Assembly (NCBI GenBank): GCA_945867155.1
Contig: CAMBHL010000001.1
Location: 186,001-250,000, forward strand
DNA from: an uncultured Eubacteriaceae bacterium
GTDB taxonomy: Bacteria; Bacillota; Clostridia; Eubacteriales; Eubacteriaceae
Direction of reading: 5' to 3'
DNA: 64,000 nucleotides
Position numbers and translations under genes: made by a program. Shown here piece after piece: positions 45,134 through 55,250 of this stretch; position 1 is the stretch's first letter, and every line of letters starts with the position of its first letter. Under the pieces are notes generated by a model, which saw only the letters and a program-made list of their open reading frames with translations, was not told the origin of the DNA and did no database searches.

Positions 45134-45571
45134 TTATTCAAAATTTTCCAAATAGGCGAATGCTCTCTCGTATTTCTCCTGCCGTTTCCGGCTTTCTTCC
45201 CGGCTTTCCTCCGGCAGGCGGCTGAGATCCTGATTGTGAACCAAATCTGCCATCTTCACCCGTCTTGCAACCGGATTAGCTGCCAGATTTTCGATGTACG
45301 CCTGATAAGTCTGATTCGGACGGCGCGTCAGCAGATCGACAGCGTCGATCACGACCTTTGGAAAACCCATCTGTCCTAAATCCGAAAAACTCACTTCTCC
45401 GTCTTCGCAGACGTCGTGGAGCAGGGCCGCCGCCGTTTCAATTTCACCCGTCATCTGTTCAGCCACATGCCAGGGATGAAAAACGTAGGGCACCCCTCCT
45501 TTATCCTGCTGATTTTTGTGCACGTCATACATCAAATTCATGGCCTTTTTCGTAAGCGGTGTGTAGATCAT
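45134..45571 (-). CDS. Small HD-domain phosphohydrolase, RelA/SpoT hydrolase-like
   Basis: A 145-residue protein made of one HD domain. H-x-H context GVPYVFHPWHVAEQM, the HD pair LLHDVCEDGEV and KMADLVHNQD resemble the (p)ppGpp hydrolase domain of RelA/SpoT and small alarmone hydrolases. Whether it acts on ppGpp is not shown. The start at 45571 follows GAGAGGAAA. This ribosome binding site begins right after the terminator of a structured RNA, so the gene may be controlled by termination read-through. Confidence 0.8.
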   Translation of the reverse strand: MIYTPLTKKAMNLMYDVHKNQQDKGGVPYVFHPWHVAEQMTGEIETAAALLHDVCEDGEVSFSDLGQMGFPKVVIDAVDLLTRRPNQTYQAYIENLAANPVARRVKMADLVHNQDLSRLPEESREESRKRQEKYERAFAYLENFE

Positions 45572-45586
45572 CTGATTTCCTCTCTC

Positions 45587-45819
45587 AAAAAAAGGATTCA
45601 TTTCATCAATGAATCCTATCGTTCCGACTGACCTGGTCTTTGCCCCCACACCCGCCAGCTGGAAGTTTCGCCTGATATCATCTCACTGTTCCTTCTCTCG
45701 GTTTAGACCGGCTGGACTTACATCTAGGCCGCACCATGATCGATTATTTTATTGTTGAATACCTTACGTGGATCGTTTTGCCTGCGACTGGCTTCGACTT
45801 TCAACCACAGCTCGGAACA
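45587..45819 (-). ncRNA. Unassigned structured RNA or terminating leader, about 230 nt
   Basis: A perfect consensus promoter (45826–45854) and an intrinsic terminator (9-bp stem GGATTCATT/AATGAATCC then T7, 45587–45616) bound about 230 nt without a plausible gene. The ends pair: GTTCCGA (45812–45818) with TCGGAAC (45621–45627), then CTG-TGGT with ACCA-GGT-CAG, then GCCAGT with GCTGGC; an inner hairpin pairs CGG-CC-TAGA with TCTA-AA-CCG. The rod-like fold recalls 6S RNA, but I could not match a known family. The HD gene starts 16 bases later, so it could also be a riboswitch-like leader. Confidence 0.6.
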
Positions 45820-45825
45820 TCTTTC

Positions 45826-45854
45826 ATTATAGAAAATCAAAAGATTTCTGTCAA
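45826..45854 (-). promoter_or_regulatory. Perfect consensus promoter of the structured RNA
   Basis: The minus strand reads TTGACA, 17 bases, TATAAT. The -35 box includes the TGA stop codon of the SCIFF maturase gene. Confidence 0.88.
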
Positions 45855-47233
45855 TCTTCAGCCGTCCGTTCGTCCTGCACAATTTTGATCATCAGGGCGT
45901 TTTCAACCCGATGGCGTTCAATTTCACAGGACACTTCGTAGGGCTTCATCACCGTATGGTTGAAATTCCAGGCATTGGCGTGGCAGCCGCCGCCGCAGAA
46001 ATAACGGCACCAGCAGTCCCGGCAGGAGGGTTTGTTCAAGAGCCCGGCTTCCATGAACTGATCCTTGATTTCCGGCTTCGTGATCCCTTCATCGACATTG
46101 CCCATGATAAATTCCGGCTGTCCTACAAATTGATGGCACGGGTAAATATTGCCCTTCGGGGTCACTGCGACGTAATCCCGTCCGGCGCCGCAGCCTGAAA
46201 GGCGCTTGTACACGCAGGGGCCGCCGTTTAAATCGACCATAAAGTGATAAAAGAGGTAGTCCAGCCCTTCCTCTTCCTGATTGAGGTAAGCGAGTGCCAG
46301 ACGATCGTATTCTTTCTTGATCGCATTGACATCTTCTTCCAGAATCGCATAAGGCTTTGATGGATCGGTCACCACCGGTTCAACGGATAGGCTTTTAAAG
46401 CCCTGGCGGGCCATGTCTTCCACATCCCGGCCGAAATCCAAATTGTATTTGGTGTATGTACCCCGGACATAGTATTCCTTGCCGCTCGCTTCCCGGATAT
46501 CGCACATTTTTTTGATGTGATTGAAGATAATATCGTAGGACCCTTTTCCCGAAATGGTCGGTCGCATCCGGTCATTGACCGCTTTCCGGCCGTCCAGGCT
46601 TAAGACGACATTGCCCATGTTTTCGTCGATCCACTTCATGTTTTCGTCGTTTAAGAGCATGCCGTTTGTGGTCATCGTAAACTTGAACTTCTTGTTTTTG
46701 GGGCCTTCCAGGCTTCGCCCATAGGCGACCAGACGCTTGACTACATCGAAATTAATCATCGGTTCCCCGCCGAAGAAATCCACTTCGAGGTTGTGGCGGT
46801 TCTTCGACTGCGCCACGAGAAAGTCCAGGGCCTTTTTGCCGACTTCGTAGGGCATCACGTCGCGCTTGCCGTTGAAATCACCCTGGGAAGCGAAACAGTA
46901 TTTGCATCTTAAATTGCAGTCGTGGGCCACGTTAAGACACATGGATTTGATCAAATCGTAGTTTTGATAAACCATGGGATCATAATCATCCGGTGCGTAA
47001 AGCATGCCCTGTTCTTCAAGTTCGTGGAGCTCGGCAATGACTTCTTCAACTTCATCTTTGGGATAAGTTTTCTGCCACTTTTCGAGGGTTTCCTCATCGG
47101 ATTTGAGGTGGTAATCGTCGAGAATGTCGTAAGTCATCTGATCGACTTGCATGAGCGATTCGCTCGCCACATCGAGCACGATGTAGCGCCCATTGAGATA
47201 AAATTTATGGATTTGAGAATGTGTATTTTTCAT
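45851..47233 (-). CDS. scfB: SCIFF peptide radical SAM maturase
   Basis: This enzyme installs thioether cross-links in the SCIFF (ranthipeptide) precursor. The 460-residue protein has an N-terminal peptide-recognition domain (about 1–80), the radical SAM CxxxCxxC motif in DCNLRCKYCFASQGD (about residue 105), and a SPASM domain with cysteines in CVYKRLSGCGAG, YPCHQFVG and CRDCWCRYFCGGGCHANAW that bind two auxiliary [4Fe-4S] clusters. The ribosome binding site is weak (GAAAG). It follows the precursor gene scfA after a terminator hairpin. Confidence 0.93.
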   Translation of the reverse strand: MKNTHSQIHKFYLNGRYIVLDVASESLMQVDQMTYDILDDYHLKSDEETLEKWQKTYPKDEVEEVIAELHELEEQGMLYAPDDYDPMVYQNYDLIKSMCLNVAHDCNLRCKYCFASQGDFNGKRDVMPYEVGKKALDFLVAQSKNRHNLEVDFFGGEPMINFDVVKRLVAYGRSLEGPKNKKFKFTMTTNGMLLNDENMKWIDENMGNVVLSLDGRKAVNDRMRPTISGKGSYDIIFNHIKKMCDIREASGKEYYVRGTYTKYNLDFGRDVEDMARQGFKSLSVEPVVTDPSKPYAILEEDVNAIKKEYDRLALAYLNQEEEGLDYLFYHFMVDLNGGPCVYKRLSGCGAGRDYVAVTPKGNIYPCHQFVGQPEFIMGNVDEGITKPEIKDQFMEAGLLNKPSCRDCWCRYFCGGGCHANAWNFNHTVMKPYEVSCEIERHRVENALMIKIVQDERTAED

Positions 47234-47248
47234 AGGATTTTCTTTCAG

Positions 47249-47277
47249 AAAAAAACAGGCAGGCCAATGAGCCTGCC
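47249..47277 (-). terminator. Terminator/attenuator between scfA and scfB
   Basis: On the minus strand GGCAGGC and GCCTGCC pair around TCATTG, then TGTTTTTTTC. It lies 23 bases after the scfA stop and 16 bases before scfB. Partial read-through would give more precursor mRNA than maturase mRNA. Confidence 0.85.
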
Positions 47278-47299
47278 CGCTTCAACCCGCGATGTGGGA

Positions 47300-47446
47300 T
47301 TATTTTGCCTGTGCTTGTTTGCAGTGCTGATTCCCGACGGTGCAGGAAGTTTTGCATGCTGACTGGCAGGAAGTCTGGCATTCGCCGCAGCCTTTGTTGG
47401 CTGTTTCACATAAACGGCCCTTGTTTACAACTTGAATATGTTTCAT
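47300..47446 (-). CDS. scfA: SCIFF ranthipeptide precursor (six cysteines in forty-five)
   Basis: A 48-residue peptide translated from ATG at 47446, with GAAAGGGG upstream. It starts MKHIQVVNKGRL and carries the family core CGECQTSCQSACKTSC, then TVGNQHCKQ. Cysteines lie at 13, 20, 23, 27, 31, 35 and 42; the last six match the usual SCIFF pattern and C13 is extra. The conserved threonine in KTSCT is a typical thioether acceptor. SCIFF is present in almost all Clostridia and its function is still not firmly known. The gene is too short for many gene finders. Confidence 0.96.
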   Translation of the reverse strand: MKHIQVVNKGRLCETANKGCGECQTSCQSACKTSCTVGNQHCKQAQAK

Positions 47447-47479
47447 GATGATGTTTCCCCTTTCAAAATGCTCTTTTAT

Positions 47480-50092
<2,613 letters not shown>

Positions 50093-50109
<17 letters not shown>

Positions 50110-51145
50110 GCTTCGTCAATTCCTCCAAACTGATTTGATTGGTGAGGCCTTTGGCTGCCTTCAACCCCAGATGCGCACATCCTGATGAGGTGATGACCCG
50201 TCCGCTCGGCGTTCTGGCTAAAAATCCGAGCTGAAGCAGATAAGGCTCGTATACTTCCTCGATGGTATTGGCTTCTTCTCCAATAGAAGCGGCCAGTGTG
50301 TTGAGTCCCACCGGCCCGCCGTCGAACTTTTCCGCAATGGTTCTGAGCATCAGCCGGTCATTTTCATCCAGACCTGCCTCGTCAACTTCAAATAAGGCTA
50401 AGGCGTGTCGCGCCGTTGCCAAGTCGATGACGCCTTCTCCTTCCATTTCTGCGTAGTCTCTGACCCGCTTGAGGAGACGGTTCGCCACCCGCGGCGTCCC
50501 CCGCGATCTGCGGGCGAGTTCTTCAGCGCCTGAATCGTCAATCTGAATGTGAAGAATGCCTGCCGAGCGCTTGATGATATCAGCCAATTCGCCTGCTGAA
50601 TACAGCTCCAAACGCTGCACAACGCCGAAGCGGTCCCGGAGAGGCGCTGTCAGCTGTCCGGCCCGGGTCGTAGCGCCCACCAGCGTAAATTTCGGCAGAT
50701 CCAGACGGATGCTTTTCGCTCCCGGCCCTTTGCCAATGATGATGTCCAGAGCAAAGTCTTCCATTGCCGGGTAGAGCACCTCTTCAACCTGGCGCTGCAT
50801 CCGGTGAATTTCATCAATAAAAAGCACATCTCCAGCCTTCAGGGTCGTCAAAATCGAGGCGAGATCCCCTGGCTTTTCAATGGCCGGTCCTGAAGTAATC
50901 CGCATCTTCGTACCCATTTCGTTGGCAATGATATTTGCCAATGTTGTCTTGCCTAAACCAGGCGGTCCGTACAGAAGGACATGATCTAAGGGCTCGCCGC
51001 GCTTCTTTGCCGCGTTGATGAAGATCTTCATTTGCTTTTTTACCCGGCTCTGGCCGATGTATTCGTCCAAATGCTGAGGTCTTAATGAATGTTCGATTTC
51101 AACATCCGGTTCTGAAAATTCAGTGGTAATAATGCGATCTTTCAT
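50093..51145 (-). CDS. ruvB: Holliday junction branch migration helicase RuvB
   Basis: RuvB is the AAA+ motor of the RuvAB complex. The 350-residue protein shows [12 protein letters not shown], Walker [13 protein letters not shown], Walker [10 protein letters not shown], the sensor [18 protein letters not shown] and the arginine finger, and the C-terminal winged helix [13 protein letters not shown]. It follows ruvA by nine bases and overlaps queA. Confidence 0.97.
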
Positions 51146-51154
51146 AATTTCCTT

Positions 51155-51772
51155 TTACATTTTTGATGCGGCTGCCAATGCTGCCTTCAGTAAATCTTCA
51201 ATGCTCATGTCCGGTGAAATCACCTGGTCAATCAAATCCGACGCCTCTTTATAGGCGTATCCCAGGCCCAGCAGACCGTTAATGCCTTCGTTGTAAAGAT
51301 CATCCTGGCGCTGCATTTTTTCTGTGGCACCCTGGGCTTTCACTGCGCCGTCCTGTTCAGGCAGCGGGACATTTTTAAATTTGTCTTTCAATTCCAGAAT
51401 AATCCGCTCTGCCGTTTTTTTGCCGATTCCCGGTGTTCTGGAAATCGCTTTGGCGTCGGCATTTTTGACATGCTTAATCAGCGTCGCTTCATCAAATTGG
51501 GAGAGTAAGCTCATCGCCGCTTTGGGACCCACACCGGAAATACCGATCAGCGTGACAAAAAGCTGGCGCTCTTCTTCCGAGAAAAAGCCGTACAAGGTCA
51601 CGTCGTCCTCCCTGAACGCCGGATAGAGCAAAAGCTTGACCGGCTGATGCAGTTCCGGCAGCTTGGCACTGGTGGTCATGGACGTGCGAATCCAATATCC
51701 GAAGCCGCCGGTCTCGACGACGACACCATCCGCGCGCTGTTCTTCCAATTCTCCTTTGATGTACTCGAACAC
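51155..51772 (-). CDS. ruvA: Holliday junction DNA-binding protein RuvA
   Basis: RuvA tetramers bind four-way junctions and load RuvB. The 205-residue protein has the N-terminal OB fold (MFEYIKGELEE), two helix-hairpin-helix motifs (ISGVGPKAAMSLLS and TPGIGKKTAERIILELKDK) and the C-terminal RuvB-binding domain. The start is GTG at 51772 after AGGAGG. Only about 15 bases separate it from the tRNA terminator, so its promoter is not obvious. Confidence 0.96.
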   Translation of the reverse strand: MFEYIKGELEEQRADGVVVETGGFGYWIRTSMTTSAKLPELHQPVKLLLYPAFREDDVTLYGFFSEEERQLFVTLIGISGVGPKAAMSLLSQFDEATLIKHVKNADAKAISRTPGIGKKTAERIILELKDKFKNVPLPEQDGAVKAQGATEKMQRQDDLYNEGINGLLGLGYAYKEASDLIDQVISPDMSIEDLLKAALAAASKM

Positions 51773-51787
51773 CTTTCTCCTCCTATT

Positions 51788-51827
51788 AAAAAAACGCTAA
51801 CCCAGTCTATTGTCTGGTTTAGCGTTT
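51788..51827 (-). terminator. Terminator of the tRNA operon
   Basis: CGCTAA-x-CCAG pairs with CTGG-x-TTAGCG around an 8-base loop, then T7 on the minus strand. It lies 11 bases after tRNA-Cys and just before the ruvA ribosome binding site. Confidence 0.92.
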
Positions 51828-51837
51828 GCCTTCTTTA

Positions 51838-51911
51838 TGGAGGTGGCACCCAGAATCGAACTGGGGATAGAGGTTTTGCAGACCTTTGCCTTACCGCTTG
51901 GCTATGCCACC
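51838..51911 (-). tRNA. tRNA-Cys(GCA)
   Basis: Acceptor GGTGGCA/TGCCACC, discriminator T, encoded CCA. The anticodon loop reads CTGCAAA. The anticodon stem AAGGT/ACCTC has an A·C mismatch at its outer pair (27·43), where B. subtilis has G·T. The T arm GTTCGATTC is normal. Confidence 0.97.
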
Positions 51912-51920
51912 AAAATAAAA

Positions 51921-51995
51921 TGGAGCGGAAGACGAGATTTGAACTCGCGACCCTCGCCATGGCAAGGCGATGCTCTACCACTGAGCCACTTCCGC
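51921..51995 (-). tRNA. tRNA-Gly(GCC)
   Basis: Acceptor GCGGAAG/CTTCCGC, discriminator T, encoded CCA. The anticodon loop TTGCCAT lies in the stem TCGCC/GGCGA. GTTCAAATC marks the T arm. Confidence 0.97.
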
Positions 51996-52004
51996 ACCGT
52001 TTAA

Positions 52005-52080
52005 TGGTGCCCAGAGGCGGAATTGAACCACCGACACGGGGATTTTCAGTCCCCTGCTCTACCGACTGAGCTATCTGGGC
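52005..52080 (-). tRNA. tRNA-Phe(GAA)
   Basis: Acceptor GCCCAGA/TCTGGGC, discriminator A, encoded CCA. The anticodon loop CTGAAAA lies in stem GGGGA/TCCCC. GGTTCAATTCC is the T arm. Confidence 0.97.
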
Positions 52081-52081
52081 A

Positions 52082-52158
52082 TGGCGACCAGGATGAGGTT
52101 CGAACTCACGACCTCCAGCGTGACAGGCTGGCATTCTAACCAACTGAACTACCTGGCC
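52082..52158 (-). tRNA. tRNA-Asp(GTC)
   Basis: Acceptor GGCCAGG/CCTGGTC, discriminator G, encoded CCA. The anticodon loop CTGTCAC lies in stem CCAGC/GCTGG. It is one base upstream of tRNA-Phe. Confidence 0.97.
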
Positions 52159-52176
52159 AATAAATATGTTGCTTTC

Positions 52177-52252
52177 TGGTGGTCGCTACAGGGCTCGAAC
52201 CTGTGACCCCCTGCTTGTAAGGCAGATGCTCTCCCAGCTGAGCTAAGCGACC
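52177..52252 (-). tRNA. tRNA-Val(TAC)
   Basis: Acceptor GGTCGCT/AGCGACC, discriminator A, encoded CCA. The anticodon loop CTTACAA lies in stem CTGC/GCAG. It is the first tRNA after the promoter. Confidence 0.97.
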
Positions 52253-52258
52253 AAATCT

Positions 52259-52297
52259 CAAGCACGGGTATTATTATACGCTAGAACCCCGTGCTTG
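52259..52297 (-). repeat. 10-bp inverted repeat spanning the tRNA promoter
   Basis: CAAGCACGGG (52259–52268) and CCCGTGCTTG (52288–52297) are perfect inverted copies separated by 19 bases that include the -10 box. It could be an operator, or the stem of a terminator for the upstream methyltransferase gene. Confidence 0.8.
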
Positions 52298-52301
52298 TCA
52301 A
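52273..52301 (-). promoter_or_regulatory. Perfect consensus promoter of the tRNA operon
   Basis: The minus strand reads TTGACA, 17 bases, TATAAT, about 20 bases upstream of tRNA-Val. Confidence 0.92.
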
Positions 52302-52330
52302 ACCTTTTTTTCGATTTTTTTACACGTTTT

Positions 52331-53074
52331 TTATCTTTTTTCTGCAACGTACTGAACACGGTCGCTGAGCGCCCCTCCAGCCAGAAAAGTTCCGAAGTCG
52401 TAAATCTTTTGATTCTTGAAAGATGGGATCTTTAATAATCTAAAAATTTCTTCGACCGGATAATAAAACTGACTCTGCTGTTCTTCGTAACGTTCATATA
52501 AATCGTCTTTTCGGCGCACGAAAAAGGACAAATCAAAATCAATTTTGTCTTCTTCGGGTTTGAGGGCGTTTTCCCAGACACAGTACACATTGTCAAAATT
52601 ATAGACAAAGGTGTTGTCGCCAATGGTTTCTTTGTACTTTTCCGGGGTATTCATGTCAAACATCAAAAGACCGCCAGGGCGGAGGGCTTCTGATGCACAG
52701 GCAATAAAGGATTCGACCTTTTCCAGATTTTCAAGGTAATTGAAGCTGTCGCAGCACACCATCACTGCATCAAAGGTGTCATCGATTTTGAAATTGCTCA
52801 TATCACCCTTGAAAAACCGGACATTGTCGATACCCTGTTCCTCCGCTTTTTCATCGGCTACCGTCAGCATGTCTTCGGACAAATCCACGGCAGTGACATC
52901 AAATCCTTTTTGTGCCAGCCGCAGGGTGATATTCCCTGTTCCGCAGCCAAATTCTAAAATTTTCTTAATCGGTATTGAGGCATTCAACGTCATTCTGAAG
53001 AGATAATCCGCCCATTCGTCGTAATCAATCTCCTGCATCAGCTCATCGTAAACTTTCGCAAAGTCTTCGTACAC
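52331..53074 (-). CDS. Class I SAM-dependent methyltransferase
   Basis: A 247-residue methyltransferase. The SAM site is ILEFGCGTGNITLRLA (about residues 38–53), with VTAVDLSEDML as the acidic loop and RPGGLLMFDMNTPEKY later. The C-terminal half is β-rich and includes EEIFRLL. It resembles the UbiE/YodH-like small-molecule or protein methyltransferases common in Clostridia, but the substrate is unknown. The start is GTG at 53074 after GGAGAAGCGC. It follows gatD by 18 bases and may be part of the murT-gatD operon. Confidence 0.8.
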   Translation of the reverse strand: MYEDFAKVYDELMQEIDYDEWADYLFRMTLNASIPIKKILEFGCGTGNITLRLAQKGFDVTAVDLSEDMLTVADEKAEEQGIDNVRFFKGDMSNFKIDDTFDAVMVCCDSFNYLENLEKVESFIACASEALRPGGLLMFDMNTPEKYKETIGDNTFVYNFDNVYCVWENALKPEEDKIDFDLSFFVRRKDDLYERYEEQQSQFYYPVEEIFRLLKIPSFKNQKIYDFGTFLAGGALSDRVQYVAEKR

Positions 53075-53092
53075 GCGCTTCTCCTTCTTTCA

Positions 53093-53827
53093 TTATCCCA
53101 AAAGTCTTTTTTCCATTTCGTCATGGGCACGGGTTTCAAAATGGTCAGGCAGCGGATTCAATGTGCCGTTTCCCATCTTCCGTTCTAGGGCCGCTGACAG
53201 AATGGCGTCAGCCACCGCCGGATTTTTCGGCAGCAGGCAGCCATGGCTGTAAGTACCAAAAACATTTTTATAGCGCACCCCTTCGGTATGGTCTTCACCG
53301 TTGTTGCCGTAGCCTTTTAAGACCGTCCCCATAGGACGCACACCGGCGCCCAGATAGGTTTTCCCGGAATGATTTTCAAAGCCGATCACATTAACCCCTG
53401 GCCGGTCATCAAAGGTAAAGACATAATTGCCGATCATGCGCGTCTTGACCCCTTTGGTGTAATAGTCCAGCGCGCCGATAAAATCGATCTGTTTGCCGTC
53501 CCAGGTTTTATAATAGGCGCCGAGCATCTGATAGCCGCCGCAGATCGCCAAAACCGGCTTGCCGTCTTCGATGGCAGCTTTCAATTCCTGATCTTTTCCC
53601 GAAAACAAATCCGGCAGGAGCACTTCCTGATCAAAATCCTGCCCGCCGCCGACAAAGAAGAGATCATAATCATCCGCCTTTAAGGGTTCACCCACGCCGA
53701 CCTTTGAAATTTCCACAGGCAGATGGCGCCATTCCATTCGGCGTTTTAAACACAGCACGTTGCCGCGGTCTCCGTACAAATTGAGAATATCCGGATACAA
53801 ATGGCAGATTCTAAGGGTTTGATTCAT
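53093..53827 (-). CDS. gatD: Lipid II isoglutaminyl synthase, glutaminase subunit GatD
   Basis: GatD is the glutaminase that feeds ammonia to MurT for amidation of D-Glu in lipid II. The 244-residue class I (CobB/CobQ-like) amidotransferase has the nucleophile in PVLAICGGYQMLG (Cys about residue 95), HLYPDILNLYGDRGNVL at the N-terminus, and the catalytic histidine in FGTYSHGCLLPKNP. It pairs with murT 13 bases upstream. Confidence 0.94.
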   Translation of the reverse strand: MNQTLRICHLYPDILNLYGDRGNVLCLKRRMEWRHLPVEISKVGVGEPLKADDYDLFFVGGGQDFDQEVLLPDLFSGKDQELKAAIEDGKPVLAICGGYQMLGAYYKTWDGKQIDFIGALDYYTKGVKTRMIGNYVFTFDDRPGVNVIGFENHSGKTYLGAGVRPMGTVLKGYGNNGEDHTEGVRYKNVFGTYSHGCLLPKNPAVADAILSAALERKMGNGTLNPLPDHFETRAHDEMEKRLLG

Positions 53828-53840
53828 CTGGGTTGCCTCC

Positions 53841-55211
53841 TTATTCCCAAAAATTCTTGACGTCGTACATTTTGGTGATTTTGTTCCGAAGATCCATCAT
53901 CGCAGTGTACGTCGGCATGATATAAACCGGACATTTCTGCGCCGCACAGGTTTTCATCAAGGTTTCGTAATCTTTGATGACCTGCATTTTATCTTCCGGA
54001 ATACCGGCATATTTAAAGCGCAGCGCCATATCATCGGCGCGCACCCCGGAGAGGAACAGCCCCTTTAACTGGCCGCCCATATCCGCAATTTTTTCAAAAT
54101 CCACGTCCCAGATCCAGGAAACATCCGTGCCGTCTGCATCCCTGTCGTTGAGGCAGACCACAAATACCGAGGGTTCTGTCACGTTGGTCACGAAGTTGAG
54201 GACCTGATTGCAGCCTGCCGGATTCTTCACCAAAATCATCCGGATCGGGGTCCCGTCGATGACAAGCTTTTCCATCCTGCCAAATCCCGGCGCAAATTCA
54301 GACAAGGAGCGAATGACGGCTGTCATATCCAGTTTGAGGGCGCGGCCGACTGCGACGGTGCCGCAGGCGTTGTAAATGTTGTAGCCCCCTGGCAGATTGA
54401 TCGTCGCGCGGTAAGGGGTTCCGTCGACCGTAAGGTCCACAACGGATTTAACCGCATCACTTTGAAGAACTTTCACGACTGCAACATCCGGTGTCGGCCG
54501 GTGGTAGCCGCAGTTCGGACAGCGGTAGCCGCCCAAATGGCCGTAGGTGACGTAATCGTAGACGTATTCGTGTTTGCATTTAATGCAGAACGGCGCATCT
54601 GAGACTTCCTGAACCCGTTTCTTGTAAATGGGTACATTAACGCCGAAATAAACCACTTTATTCTTGAAGTCATCCGCAATCGACGCCACCATGGAATCAT
54701 CCGCGTTGAGGCAGAGGGTTGCCTTCGGGCTGTGGCTAATGCCGATTTTAATGCTGTTTAAGGTATGGGTCACTTCCCCGTAGCGGTCCAGCTGATCTCT
54801 GAAAATATTGGTCACGACGATGGCCCGTGCGTCAATCATCGTCGACACTTCTTTAAAAGCCGCTTCGTCGCATTCGATCAGGGCGTAGTCGCACTTGCAG
54901 CGGCCTGTCAGCGTCGAATTAGAGATAAATTCCGCTGTAATCCCTGTAATCAGATTCGCGCCGGATTTGTTGCAGAAAAAGGACGCGCCGAGATCTTTTA
55001 AAGTCTGCTCAATCATTCTGGAACTGGTCGTTTTGCCATTGGTTCCAGTGACGACTATGCATTTCACTCCTTTTGCGCATTGAGCCAGCACTTTATGATC
55101 CAGTTTCATGGCGACGCGGCCCGGAAAATCGGTGCCGCCCCGTCCCAGCATACGGATCAGGGATTTCGTCATTTTTGCCATTAGAATCGATAAAAAAGTT
55201 TTAATTTTCAT
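53841..55211 (-). CDS. murT: Lipid II isoglutaminyl synthase, ligase subunit MurT
   Basis: MurT is the Mur-ligase-like subunit that amidates D-isoglutamate of lipid II. The 456-residue protein has a hydrophobic N-terminus, RGGTDFPGRVA, the ATP loop VTGTNGKTTSSRM, a four-cysteine zinc ribbon (CIKCKHEY and CPNCGY) and the DUF1727 C-terminal domain. The ATG at 55211 fits the family N-terminus (MKIKTFLSILMAK). It lies eight bases after a TATAAT box, so the mRNA may be leaderless. An ATG at 55220 is the alternative. Confidence 0.94.
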   Translation of the reverse strand: MKIKTFLSILMAKMTKSLIRMLGRGGTDFPGRVAMKLDHKVLAQCAKGVKCIVVTGTNGKTTSSRMIEQTLKDLGASFFCNKSGANLITGITAEFISNSTLTGRCKCDYALIECDEAAFKEVSTMIDARAIVVTNIFRDQLDRYGEVTHTLNSIKIGISHSPKATLCLNADDSMVASIADDFKNKVVYFGVNVPIYKKRVQEVSDAPFCIKCKHEYVYDYVTYGHLGGYRCPNCGYHRPTPDVAVVKVLQSDAVKSVVDLTVDGTPYRATINLPGGYNIYNACGTVAVGRALKLDMTAVIRSLSEFAPGFGRMEKLVIDGTPIRMILVKNPAGCNQVLNFVTNVTEPSVFVVCLNDRDADGTDVSWIWDVDFEKIADMGGQLKGLFLSGVRADDMALRFKYAGIPEDKMQVIKDYETLMKTCAAQKCPVYIMPTYTAMMDLRNKITKMYDVKNFWE

Positions 55212-55218
55212 GGCTTGC

Positions 55219-55248
55219 ATTATATCACTTTCTTTTCATGATGTACAA
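55219..55248 (-). promoter_or_regulatory. Promoter for murT-gatD
   Basis: The minus strand reads TTGTAC, 18 bases, TATAAT with an extended -10 (TGATATAAT). It lies between the dinB stop and the murT start and leaves almost no 5' leader. Confidence 0.65.
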
Positions 55249-55250
55249 TC

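Noticed and set aside
45619..45640. CCAGGTCAG in the structured RNA, resembling SRP RNA
   Set aside because: The rest of the SRP domain IV core (GGAAGGAAGCAGC) is missing and the motif pairs with the 5' end instead.
45572..45649. N-terminal extension of the HD-domain protein
   Set aside because: It would translate through the terminator of the structured RNA; the ATG at 45571 has a good ribosome binding site and fits the domain.
45700..45730. CCGGTCTAAACC in the structured RNA, resembling the c-di-GMP-I riboswitch
   Set aside because: The flanking GEMM core and tetraloop receptor are not present in the right order.
51647..52143. Reading frames across the tRNA cluster
   Set aside because: They consist of tRNA gene sequence on either strand; the five tRNAs explain the region.
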